Of a stretch of 26,390 nt of DNA, positions 7,698 through 14,625 are shown piece by piece. Numbering within the stretch: position 1 is the first letter of the stretch; each line of letters begins with the position of its first letter. The DNA is from DATIHQ01 sp035480535. Its GTDB lineage: Bacteria > Chlamydiota > Chlamydiia > Chlamydiales > SM23-39. The notes beneath the pieces were generated by a model. The model worked only from the letters and a program-made list of their open reading frames with translations, was not told the DNA's origin and ran no database searches. The DNA is taken from the NCBI GenBank assembly GCA_035480535.1, contig DATIHQ010000063.1, positions 1 through 26,390 on the forward strand. Reading direction: 5' to 3'. The translations under genes and the position numbers were made by a program.

Positions 7698-8273
7698 ATG
7701 GTTGCAGTAAAAATTCTTGACTCGGTTCAGTCTTTTGCTGAGCTTAGCCCGATTATAGAGAAAAGCACGCAAAACTACTCCTTTTGGGGGTGGCGCCACA
7801 TTCGTGTAAATGTCCACGGAAAGGAAGGAAAACTGTCATTGCAAAAGTTAACTAAATGTCTAGAAAGCCTAGTTGAAAAAAATCCCGACTTTTCGATGGC
7901 AGAACGGGCTCATGGTAAAGCCATACGTGTTAAAATCAGAACTTTTGAAATTGAAAAAGTAGATCTTCTAAAACAGAAAAATATTCTAACGCGGATATTC
8001 TACAAATTGAGAGACTTTTTCTGGAAACACTGTTGTTGCTGTTCTAACGAACGATACAATGAATTGTATCAGCATGAAAGTCCCCTTGCTGCAGCGTTTG
8101 GATATTTTACACGAAAACAATTTCAAGAGGAATACCATTGCACTTTAGAAGAATCTAAAAAACGGGGTGACATATTAGAACACAGCTGGGGCGGACCCTA
8201 TTGGAGGATAAAAGAAAAAGGAAACGGATGTTTCCGCTATAAAGGACCTCCCGCAAGATGTGTGCAGGTATAG
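7698..8273 (+). CDS. Hypothetical protein with a CCCC cluster, 191 aa
   Basis: AGGAG six bases before the ATG supports the start. No family is recognised. The protein is basic, without signal peptide or long membrane helix. A basic amphipathic stretch (about 97-110) leads into four consecutive cysteines at 112-115 (KHCCCCSNERY). Cys runs beside a basic or aromatic patch are used for S-acylation of proteins in eukaryotic cells, or may bind metal; neither is shown here. A decayed second copy of its C-terminal half lies at 9321-9472, so the gene belongs to a locally duplicated family. It follows the 444-residue gene on the same strand and is probably co-transcribed with it. Confidence 0.65.
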   Translation: MVAVKILDSVQSFAELSPIIEKSTQNYSFWGWRHIRVNVHGKEGKLSLQKLTKCLESLVEKNPDFSMAERAHGKAIRVKIRTFEIEKVDLLKQKNILTRIFYKLRDFFWKHCCCCSNERYNELYQHESPLAAAFGYFTRKQFQEEYHCTLEESKKRGDILEHSWGGPYWRIKEKGNGCFRYKGPPARCVQV

Positions 8274-8351
8274 CAAGACTACTCAACCTTTGTTACGCTG
8301 CCTGGATCATAGGGCTGCTCAGCGGAGTCATAAATGTTATTTAGAATCTCC

Positions 8352-8705
8352 TTATGGTTCGCGTCTATAATAGATGAGTTCTCCTTCGTCTGGGACAGGT
8401 CGGGGATAATCCAGTCTAATAATATCGATTTTTAGTTTGTATTCTGGATAACAAGAAATGAATTCCGTAGCTACACATTCCGCTGATTCATGATCTTCCT
8501 CAGAGATTTCCCCATCATAAAAAAAGAACAAATGCACTTCTTCATCGTTCCATTTGATTCTTGCTGCACGTAATGCACGAGAAACCTCTCCCCACAATGC
8601 TCGATTCATGGAAAGAATTGCTTTTATTCGGTCTAGTGGATAGTCCTTACTTTTTTGGGGCTGCTGGGACAATGTGAGCTCCTTTGTTGCTATAATGGTT
8701 GCCAT
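8352..8705 (-). CDS. Small conserved-looking acidic protein, 117 aa
   Basis: After a polar tail of about 30 residues, the protein reads like a single compact alpha/beta domain: NRALWGEVSRALRAA, then a hydrophobic strand HLFFFYDGEISEED, and near the end IIRLDYPRPVPDEGE. I recall similar single-domain proteins of about 100 residues in many bacteria with an FYYDGEIxEED core, usually unnamed; I cannot assign a function. The ATG lies only three bases after the stop of the flavin-reductase-like gene, with AAGAGGG in that gene's end serving as ribosome binding site, so the two are co-transcribed. The in-frame Met33 is an alternative start that would leave just the conserved domain. Confidence 0.6.
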   Translation of the reverse strand: MATIIATKELTLSQQPQKSKDYPLDRIKAILSMNRALWGEVSRALRAARIKWNDEEVHLFFFYDGEISEEDHESAECVATEFISCYPEYKLKIDIIRLDYPRPVPDEGELIYYRREP

Positions 8706-8708
8706 ATC

Positions 8709-9290
8709 TTACAGCCCTCTTGGGATTTCACAAAATGGGTCCACTTTAGCATAAGCTATTCCCGTAAGGCGCGCCAAAGGGTTTAATTTTTGAACATCAA
8801 CATATCCACTGTGATTCAAAATATCATTGTGTATGTGAATTCTCACCACTTCAGCCAAAATTAAGTCAGCTATCCCTTTCCTTACTTCAATGACTTGATC
8901 TAATATACACTCCATTTGAATCAACGTATTCGCTATTCTAGGTACAGAAATTTTCTGCGAAGGTAAAAGAGAAAGATTGGCGAGTTCCACTTCACTTACC
9001 TCAGGGGGAAAGTCACCCCCTGCAATGCTAACGGATTTGGCCAGATTTAATGAGCAAATATTAATCACAAATTCCTTAGATGCAAGGACATTTCGCGCAG
9101 TGTCCTTTCTCTCTCCACTACGCTGCTGAATTGCAATAGAGACTAGATGCGGTTCCGTACAGACGGCATTAAAATAAGAGAAAGGAGCCGCATTGACTAC
9201 CCCATTGAGTCCTTTTGATGTGATCAAAGCAATCGGTCTAGGGACGACAATAGAATTAATGAGATTTGAAGAGTGGGTAGACCCTCTCAT
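8709..9290 (-). CDS. Flavin-reductase-like (flavoredoxin / DIM6-NTAB family) FMN-binding protein, possibly 5'-altered
   Basis: The family signature is plain: NSIVVPRPIALITS, then NAAPFSYFNAV, then SGERKDTARN and EFVINICS. Such proteins bind FMN in a split-barrel dimer and either reduce flavin or act as flavoredoxin-like electron carriers in the cytoplasm. The ATG at 9290 gives 193 residues, near the usual length, but no Shine-Dalgarno sequence precedes it. The frame stays open upstream to 9425; that extension is antisense to the decayed duplicate at 9321-9472 and does not look like family sequence. The native 5' end may therefore have been lost or replaced. The gene is followed after three bases by the small gene at 8705. 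The family call is firm; the start is not. Confidence 0.8.
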   Translation of the reverse strand: MRGSTHSSNLINSIVVPRPIALITSKGLNGVVNAAPFSYFNAVCTEPHLVSIAIQQRSGERKDTARNVLASKEFVINICSLNLAKSVSIAGGDFPPEVSEVELANLSLLPSQKISVPRIANTLIQMECILDQVIEVRKGIADLILAEVVRIHIHNDILNHSGYVDVQKLNPLARLTGIAYAKVDPFCEIPRGL

Positions 9291-9320
9291 ATCGTAAGAG
9301 GTAAAATCTTCGGTGACATA

Positions 9321-9472
9321 TTTTTCTGGAAACACTGTTGTTGCCTTTCTAATGAACGATACAAAGAACTGTACCAACATGAAACTCTTCTCGATGCGGC
9401 ATTCGGATATTATAGACCAAAGCAAGTTTCTACGCTAAAGGACCTCCCGCGAGATGTGTGCAGGCATAGTAA
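9321..9472 (+). pseudogene. Degenerate partial duplicate of the 191-aa gene
   Basis: Positions 9321-9428 match 8016-8123 of the intact gene without gaps (offset 1305, roughly 80 percent identical by eye), encoding WKHCCCLSNERYKELYQHE against WKHCCCCSNERYNELYQHE. Positions 9437-9472 match 8241-8276 (offset 1196, three transitions in 36 bases), including the former stop region. The difference in offset means 109 bases were lost between the two parts, which also breaks the reading frame. The first half of the gene is missing. The copy lies in the same orientation as the original and antisense to the open extension of the flavin-reductase frame. Confidence 0.8.
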
Positions 9473-9511
9473 AATGGGCCGACTTCCAGCCTCTTTTCGA
9501 CTGATGAACTG

Positions 9512-10486
9512 TTAGGATTTGTCTGCGGGATTAGTGTCGGGGGCCTTGCGCTTGTGGGATCCATTTGCTGAACTGGGGGCGCTGCCCCATGCTGTAAGGA
9601 GATCGCCGAAAGAAGAGAATGTCTTGACGGCTGCGGTATTGGATTTCACTATTGGTAAAGAACTACTGGAAGAGCTGCTTGGCTTTTTTTTCCGAGTTGC
9701 TCTCTTTGGTTGGATTTTCTTCAAAAGGAGAGTATCGGCTCGGGTTTTCTGTAAAAAGAGAGGGTCGGCTTGAAGGGCTTGAAGGGCTTGTTTTCGCACG
9801 TCAATTTTATCAAGAACCTTGTTAAACTCATCCTCGAGAGCAGAGTTATCAATGCGGCACCGACTTCGGCATCCAGTGACCCTCACTTTCCACTTAGTGA
9901 GTTCATCCAAGCTTTTGATATGCGGAATCGTTAGGGATATATCCGCAAGATGCCGCATATGATCATTGATCTGACGAATTTTGAACTGATCTGGACTTTC
10001 GTCCTCAGATTTGTAAAGGGCCTTCTTATGAAAATCGGGTGGCAAGATCTTCGGGGAATATTTTTTCGGCCGCCCTAGGTTGCTTGCACTCGTTACTGCA
10101 GCTATTTCGCTTGCGCTAGAAGAATTCCTCAATGGCTCCTCACTCAGATGAGGTTCATCGAATTGTTTTCCCGCTTCGCCTGTTAACACCAGACTTCCAA
10201 GAGCGTCGCTTCTTTCGAAACCCGAAGCTGCCATAAATTCCTCAACAGTCTGTGCTCCCCCAGTTTCTGTTTGTTCGGCCGTAGCAGCTGGAAGGGGCAA
10301 ATGAGAGAATTCGTGAGTGTGAGTCAAGGAGCTTGGCGCGCTCTGCGAAGAAGAAGCTCCGAAAAGGTTTATTGGATCATCCACAAGAAAATCTATTTTG
10401 GAGGCTTGTGACGGATCGAAACTCTGATTTTCACTTTCAAGAGTGTTAATGAATTCTGCAGAAAAGATTGGTTGTATGTTAATCAT
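9512..10486 (-). CDS. Ser-rich, basic-tailed hypothetical protein with AT-hook-like and NLS-like motifs, 324 aa
   Basis: No family is recognised. The first 135 residues are low in complexity, acidic and rich in Ser, Thr and Ala. LGRPKKYSPK at about 137-146 contains the GRPKK core of AT-hook DNA-binding motifs. A charged helical region follows (about 160-245). The C-terminal part has the basic cluster KRATRKKK (261-268), seven serines in a row (270-276), and HKRKAPD (311-317), which resemble eukaryotic nuclear localisation signals. There is no signal peptide or membrane helix. Together these suggest a secreted protein targeted to the host nucleus, but type III secretion signals cannot be read by eye. 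A good promoter lies upstream; the ATG has no clear ribosome binding site. Confidence 0.65.
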   Translation of the reverse strand: MINIQPIFSAEFINTLESENQSFDPSQASKIDFLVDDPINLFGASSSQSAPSSLTHTHEFSHLPLPAATAEQTETGGAQTVEEFMAASGFERSDALGSLVLTGEAGKQFDEPHLSEEPLRNSSSASEIAAVTSASNLGRPKKYSPKILPPDFHKKALYKSEDESPDQFKIRQINDHMRHLADISLTIPHIKSLDELTKWKVRVTGCRSRCRIDNSALEDEFNKVLDKIDVRKQALQALQADPLFLQKTRADTLLLKKIQPKRATRKKKPSSSSSSSLPIVKSNTAAVKTFSSFGDLLTAWGSAPSSANGSHKRKAPDTNPADKS

Positions 10487-10511
10487 AATGAATTATCATT
10501 TAATTTGAACA

Positions 10512-10540
10512 ATTTTATCATATTGTTATTAAGATGTAAA
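10512..10540 (-). promoter_or_regulatory. Sigma-70-type promoter of the basic-tailed protein gene
   Basis: On the minus strand TTTACA (10540-10535), a 17-base spacer and TAAAAT (10517-10512) match the vegetative consensus well. Transcription would begin about 20 bases before the ATG at 10486. Confidence 0.5.
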
Positions 10541-10574
10541 CAAAATAACTCCGCCGGAATCGTATTAGGATAAG

Positions 10575-11819
10575 CTATTTGAGTAATTCATATCCAATGA
10601 CGAGGGAAGCTAGGGCGATGACGAGGATGAGGGTGGCTTTGCCGCCGGGGACGAGGGGCTGTACTGCCAGGTTTCTTTTGTAGCGGTTGACCCAGCTCAT
10701 GAGCGCGGGGATGATTCCGAAGAGGACCATGGCGGCGACGCCGCCCACTAGTTCGAGAGCTTTGAAGAAGACTCCGGGGATGATTTGGGAGCAGATGAGG
10801 GTGGGGAGGAAGAGCGCTAGGCAGAGGAGGAGGCGGATGGTGGGGGTTTTTTGGACGGTGAGGGTGTCGGCGAGAAAGTCGATGATGCTGAGGCCTTGGC
10901 CGAGGAGGGAGGTAATGATGGCAAAGAAGGCCATGTACTCAGCGCAGAAGCGGACTGTTTGAAGGCTGATGAGGCGGGCGAGGGGCTCGGTTGCAATCTC
11001 CCCTTTTGCAAAGCTGTTTAGAATGCTGGTCTCTCCGTTGAGGGGAATGATCCCTTGCATCATGATGACCCAGATGTTGTAGATCAGGAACAGGATGAGC
11101 CCTGAGAGGAGAATGGTTAGGATTAGCTTCTTTCGATCATTGCCCAGATATTCGTTAATCGAGGGGAGCATGTTGTGATACCCGAAGGATGTGATGAGAA
11201 AAGGGACGATAAAGAGGGAAAAGCTCCAATCGATGTGGGTTGAATTTTCGATATGGAAATAGGGAGTTCCCGCAAAGGTAATGTACAGGTAGGCAGAGAG
11301 GAGCCCCGCCATGAAAATGCGGTTGATGTGGTCGACGATGTAGGGGCCCATGAAGATGAGCGCTCCAGAGAGGAGGGCAAGGAAAATAGCGCCGGTTGGG
11401 GTGGGAATTGTGTGGGTTGAATGGTCCTGAAGGAGCTTGTTAACCAATTCCCCTCCTTTGGCGAGATAGGCTGTTGTCAGGGAGTAGAAGAGAAACATAA
11501 AAGAGAGAAAAACAGCCGACTGTCCCACTTTATTGAGCGAGTTTTTGGAGAGGGAGATGAAATTCTTTTTTCCTGTGAATAGGAGGCTCGATTCGAGGAG
11601 AAGGAGCGCAGTTGTCGTCATAAAGAGCCAACAGAGGACGAAAATGGCCAACGTTGGCAGAGTGCCCGCTTGCCCAGTCAGGATGGGGAGAGGGAGCATC
11701 CCAACGCCAATCGAGCTGCCACAGATCAGAAGGATACTTCCAATTAAACTTCCCTTCTTCTCTTGCGCGAGCGAAGTGGTTGTAGATGATTGATATGCAC
11801 TCATATGACAACCAATCAT
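10575..11819 (-). CDS. tyrP: Aromatic amino acid permease, TyrP/HAAAP family
   Basis: A 414-residue membrane protein with about 11 helices. The first helix has the family's glycine-rich signature (GSSIGVGMLPLPILTGQAG, about residues 35-53), typical of hydroxy/aromatic amino acid permeases that import tyrosine or tryptophan with a cation. Length matches the family (about 400). Chlamydiae commonly keep two tyrP genes side by side; here the second member lies 11 kb away at 22934-24163 and the two are clearly diverged. The ATG at 11804 (residue 6) is an equally good start, and neither has a visible ribosome binding site. It is divergent from the coiled-coil operon. Whether tyrosine or tryptophan is the substrate cannot be read. 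Confidence 0.85.
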   Translation of the reverse strand: MIGCHMSAYQSSTTTSLAQEKKGSLIGSILLICGSSIGVGMLPLPILTGQAGTLPTLAIFVLCWLFMTTTALLLLESSLLFTGKKNFISLSKNSLNKVGQSAVFLSFMFLFYSLTTAYLAKGGELVNKLLQDHSTHTIPTPTGAIFLALLSGALIFMGPYIVDHINRIFMAGLLSAYLYITFAGTPYFHIENSTHIDWSFSLFIVPFLITSFGYHNMLPSINEYLGNDRKKLILTILLSGLILFLIYNIWVIMMQGIIPLNGETSILNSFAKGEIATEPLARLISLQTVRFCAEYMAFFAIITSLLGQGLSIIDFLADTLTVQKTPTIRLLLCLALFLPTLICSQIIPGVFFKALELVGGVAAMVLFGIIPALMSWVNRYKRNLAVQPLVPGGKATLILVIALASLVIGYELLK

Positions 11820-11858
11820 AATCGATCACACAAATAAAAGACATTCTCTAAAAAAATC

Positions 11859-11887
11859 TTTACTTCCGGGTAACAAAAATTTAAGAT
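11859..11887 (+). promoter_or_regulatory. Possible promoter of the three-gene coiled-coil operon
   Basis: TTTACT (11859-11864), 17 bases, then TAAGAT (11882-11887), 35 bases before the ATG at 11923. Moderate consensus match with ideal spacing. Confidence 0.35.
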
Positions 11888-11910
11888 GGCGCACCTTTTA
11901 GAAAAATTTG

Positions 11911-11916
11911 GGGAGG
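11911..11916 (+). promoter_or_regulatory. Shine-Dalgarno GGGAGG fixing the start at 11923
   Basis: GGGAGG with six bases to the ATG at 11923 shows that the upstream in-frame TTG at 11908, which precedes the site, is not the start. Confidence 0.65.
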
Positions 11917-11922
11917 TTGGTT

Positions 11923-12459
11923 ATGAGGAGGGTGGTAGGCATGGTGTGCTTATTGGGGGCGCTGCCGCAGGAGGGAATTTGCTTGTCGAATGTGGGGGTT
12001 GTGCAGGAGAAGTTTGCGGAGGGTTTTTTGGGAGAGGTTGGGGATGAGGAGAGGTTGGGAGAGAAGCTGGAAGAGATGAGGGATTTTTTTGGTGGATGTG
12101 AGAATCCAGTGAAAGAGGGACGGAAGTTGTTGGGAAAGTTTTTGGAGTCATTCAATGAGCGGTATGAGACGAATGTGAGTGTGAATGAGGCGCTGGAGAT
12201 GGCGAAGGAGAAGGTGCCGGTTGTGCCTGTGAGCTTCGCAAGTCGGGAGAATTATGAGAAAACATTGGATGGGATGAAGGAACAGGCAGCGAGTGGGCTT
12301 AAATTCGAGGAGAGGAAGGAATCTTGGATCAAGATTATTGTCTTGTTTGCTTTGCTTTGCGCTTCGGCTCTTTTGTTATCTATTTTTTGTACGCCTGCAG
12401 TGGCTACAGTGGTTTCAGGGGTGTTGGTCGAGGGGATTTACACATTGGTGAAACAATGA
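11923..12459 (+). CDS. Hypothetical protein with N-terminal hydrophobic segment and C-terminal membrane hairpin, 178 aa
   Basis: The protein begins MRRVVGMVCLLGALP, which resembles a short or marginal signal sequence, followed by an acidic helical middle (about 25-130). The last 43 residues (about 136-178) are a bilobed hydrophobic stretch: two helices separated by the turn CTP, with only KQ after it. This hairpin is like the membrane part of chlamydial Inc proteins, although most Inc hairpins lie near the N-terminus. The coding strand is very rich in G and A. The stop overlaps the next start as ATGA (12456-12459), so translation is coupled. No homologue is recognised; a membrane protein of the inclusion or envelope is a guess. 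Confidence 0.6.
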   Translation: MRRVVGMVCLLGALPQEGICLSNVGVVQEKFAEGFLGEVGDEERLGEKLEEMRDFFGGCENPVKEGRKLLGKFLESFNERYETNVSVNEALEMAKEKVPVVPVSFASRENYEKTLDGMKEQAASGLKFEERKESWIKIIVLFALLCASALLLSIFCTPAVATVVSGVLVEGIYTLVKQ

Positions 12460-13565
12460 TGCCGGCAGCAGTAGCGGGAGTAATGCCGCAGGTTGAAGAG
12501 AAGATGGGCGTGTGGAAGCGGTCCAAGAGCGAGGTGAAACGGCTTTGGAGTGTGCTGTCTCATGAGGGCGGACTGAGAGAGGGATTGATTACGCTGCTAT
12601 TTTTTGGAGTGATCGCTTTGGTGTCGATGCCGGCGGCGCTGGTGGGCGCTGTAGGAGCGGTCGTTTTCTTGAAGATTAGGAGAATTATCGAGAAAAAGAA
12701 GTTGGCAGAACTAGAAGAGGGAAATCGGGGGTTGCAGGAGAGGGTTCGAGAGGCGGCGGAGAGTGTGGCGGTGATGCAGAAGACGAATGAGGGCGTTGTT
12801 TTGGAACGGGATCGGGCGCGGGAGCAAAGAAATGAAATCGTGGAAGGGAGAGCCGCTTTGGTTCGGGAGAGAGAAGCTCTGGCAGGCGTGAGGGAGAGAT
12901 TGGAGAAAGAGTTGAGAGAGGCAGGTGAAAATCGAACGAAATTGATCGAGGAAAGGAATCAGGCGCAGGAAGGGTGGAGAAAGGAGATTGCAGGAAAAAA
13001 TCAGTTGGCTGGGGAAAGAGATCAGGCGAAAGGAGATGTGGGAGCGCTAATGGGGAAAGTGAAGGCGCTGGAAGAGGAAAAAGCGGCGGCGCTGAGAGAG
13101 AGGGATGCAGCAAGGGCGGATGCGATTGCGAAAATAGGGGGGAGTGCGCAATTGATTGCAGAGAGAAATGATGCCCTTAAAAAGAATACGGAATTATGCG
13201 CCGAGCTGACGAAAGCACGGACTGAGAAAAAAATAGTTCCGCAAGAGAAGGTGAAAATGCGGTCAGATATGCCTGTCTATAAAGAACTGAGAAACGTTTT
13301 AGGGGAAATTCGAGAATTCCTAAAAACGGGAGGAAAGAAAACTGTAGCAGATCAAAAAATGGAAGAGTTGCTCCTTCTTTATCAGAGGCAAAAAGAGGAA
13401 CATTGCAAAATGCTCGAGGAGTCGCTTGAGGCTTTGCCGGCTGAAGATCCTCGCCGAACTTCTTTGGGCGGTATCATTCGAATCGAAAGAGTCGAAACGG
13501 AGTATGTGAAAGAAATAAATGGGATTCTTCAACTTCATTCTGCATTAGGAGCGGCGAGCACATGA
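12456..13565 (+). CDS. Inc-like membrane hairpin plus long coiled coil with 49-residue repeats, 369 aa
   Basis: The start is taken at the ATG of the ATGA overlap; an ATG directly after it (12459) is also possible, and the frame is open further upstream only inside the preceding gene. A basic N-terminus leads to a bilobed hydrophobic segment at about 44-74 (two short helices around SMPAA). From about 77 to 290 the protein is a charged coiled coil. Residues 117-263 consist of three units of exactly 49 residues, each with ER[DN] at positions 1 and ER[DEN] at position 22, so spacings alternate 21 and 28, all multiples of seven. The C-terminal 80 residues are helical and less repetitive. The layout is that of an Inc protein or other type III-secreted membrane tether. 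Confidence 0.65.
   Translation: MMPAAVAGVMPQVEEKMGVWKRSKSEVKRLWSVLSHEGGLREGLITLLFFGVIALVSMPAALVGAVGAVVFLKIRRIIEKKKLAELEEGNRGLQERVREAAESVAVMQKTNEGVVLERDRAREQRNEIVEGRAALVREREALAGVRERLEKELREAGENRTKLIEERNQAQEGWRKEIAGKNQLAGERDQAKGDVGALMGKVKALEEEKAAALRERDAARADAIAKIGGSAQLIAERNDALKKNTELCAELTKARTEKKIVPQEKVKMRSDMPVYKELRNVLGEIREFLKTGGKKTVADQKMEELLLLYQRQKEEHCKMLEESLEALPAEDPRRTSLGGIIRIERVETEYVKEINGILQLHSALGAAST
12804..13244 (+). repeat. Three tandem 147-bp units coding a 49-residue coiled-coil repeat
   Basis: Units run 12804-12950, 12951-13097 and 13098-13244. Each starts with codons for E-R-D/N and repeats E-R-E/D/N 63 bases later (12867, 13014, 13161). The DNA of the units has diverged, so the repeat is clearest at the protein level. 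Confidence 0.65.
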
Positions 13566-14299
13566 GTGCAAATGTATTGCTTCATCGTTTAAAGACTGTT
13601 GAGGGACGGTGTGTGGCATTACAGGCTGAGGCTGCCAACCAGGTGCATGCCTTGGAAATCACCGCTGCAAAGGCGGGCGCTGCCCTGGAAAAAGTCCAGC
13701 TTGAGGTGGGTCAGCAGAAGGAGTTGATCCAAAAACAGGATGAAGAAATACGGGGTTTAACGGGGAAATTAAAGGCGGTTCAACAGGAAAATTATGCGCT
13801 TCAAGATCGCCTGAATCAAGAAATGGCTAGGAATAACTATCTTCAAGGGGATTTGACGGCAGCTAAGGGCCGAAATGAGGGAGAAATTGGCAGATTGCAG
13901 GGGCTCATCGAAGAAAAAATGAGAGATCGAGAAGCGATGGCGATGAAACTGCATGCGATGGAGGATCGGTTGGCGCAAGAAGAGCGGAGAGCTGCAGATG
14001 CGGAACGGAATCGGGAAGGAGAAAGAAAAGAATGGGAAGGAACTTACGATCGATTGCAGGATGATCTTGTTAGAAGAGATGTTGAATATGGGGCGTTGGC
14101 AGGGCAGGTGGATCAGCAAAGAGATCAGCTAGACCAGAATAGGCTAGATAAAGGAGATTTGGAAACAGTTCAGAACAGTCTAAAACAATTAAAAAAAGGG
14201 ATGTTCTGGCTTGCGTTTCGGGCGATTTTTTCAAAGAGGGCTCAGGATAAATGGGCCGCAAAAAAGTGCGCCATAAAACAACTCGAAGGGACTCTATAG
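13562..14299 (+). CDS. Coiled-coil protein, 245 aa
   Basis: The ATG overlaps the stop of the previous gene (ATGA, 13562-13565), so it is the third coupled gene of the operon. Residues from about 5 to 215 form a nearly continuous coiled coil rich in Glu, Gln, Lys, Arg and Ala with leucines at heptad spacing. The end (about 216-240) is basic and aromatic (KKGMFWLAFRAIFSKRA), which could lie on a membrane surface. There is no true transmembrane helix. It may pair with the coiled coil of the upstream protein, since stoichiometric partners are often coupled this way. Its stop codon overlaps the 3' end of the convergent small gene by six bases. No family is recognised. Confidence 0.6.
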   Translation: MSANVLLHRLKTVEGRCVALQAEAANQVHALEITAAKAGAALEKVQLEVGQQKELIQKQDEEIRGLTGKLKAVQQENYALQDRLNQEMARNNYLQGDLTAAKGRNEGEIGRLQGLIEEKMRDREAMAMKLHAMEDRLAQEERRAADAERNREGERKEWEGTYDRLQDDLVRRDVEYGALAGQVDQQRDQLDQNRLDKGDLETVQNSLKQLKKGMFWLAFRAIFSKRAQDKWAAKKCAIKQLEGTL

Positions 14300-14566
14300 T
14301 TTTCGATACTGGTGAGCACTTGGAGGACTAAATTGTTGGTAATTGATGTAAGGAGGCGTCTGGTATTTTGCAAAAGCTCTTTGGAGCGCATATGCGTCAA
14401 TGAGCCGGATGACAGAACGCATCACTTCTTTCTTCCACGCCTTAGGAATCGCCGGATCTGCAAGAACCAATCGGCAAGTTCGAGCTTTATGAGCTAGAGC
14501 CCTCTCTTCTTCCGCTTTAGGAAGCTCCTCCAGACGAAAAACAGATCCCTGAATCGGACAAGCCAT
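14294..14566 (-). CDS. Small hypothetical protein, 90 aa
   Basis: AAAGGGGG lies about six bases before the ATG at 14566, which supports a real gene. The protein is mostly helical and mildly basic, with a tyrosine- and proline-rich tail (about 68-90). It has no membrane segment. It sits directly downstream of pckG on the same strand (59 bases between) and converges with the coiled-coil operon, sharing the six bases 14294-14299. It may be transcribed from pckG read-through. I do not recognise it. Confidence 0.55.
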   Translation of the reverse strand: MACPIQGSVFRLEELPKAEEERALAHKARTCRLVLADPAIPKAWKKEVMRSVIRLIDAYALQRAFAKYQTPPYINYQQFSPPSAHQYRKL

Positions 14567-14625
14567 GAATCCCCCTTTGAAAAGATTAAAGTTTTAGTAA
14601 AGATCAGGAATATATACAAGAAATT

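Noticed and set aside
11908..11922. TTG start for the 178-residue gene
   Set aside because: It stands before the GGGAGG site, which is ideally spaced for the ATG at 11923.
12324..12455. Upstream extension of the 369-residue coiled-coil gene
   Set aside because: It overlaps the preceding coding gene out of frame, and the ATGA junction at 12456 is the natural start.
12685..13113. A minus-strand frame rich in Pro, Ser and Leu
   Set aside because: It is the mirror of the purine-rich coiled-coil gene; the composition follows from reading that strand backwards.
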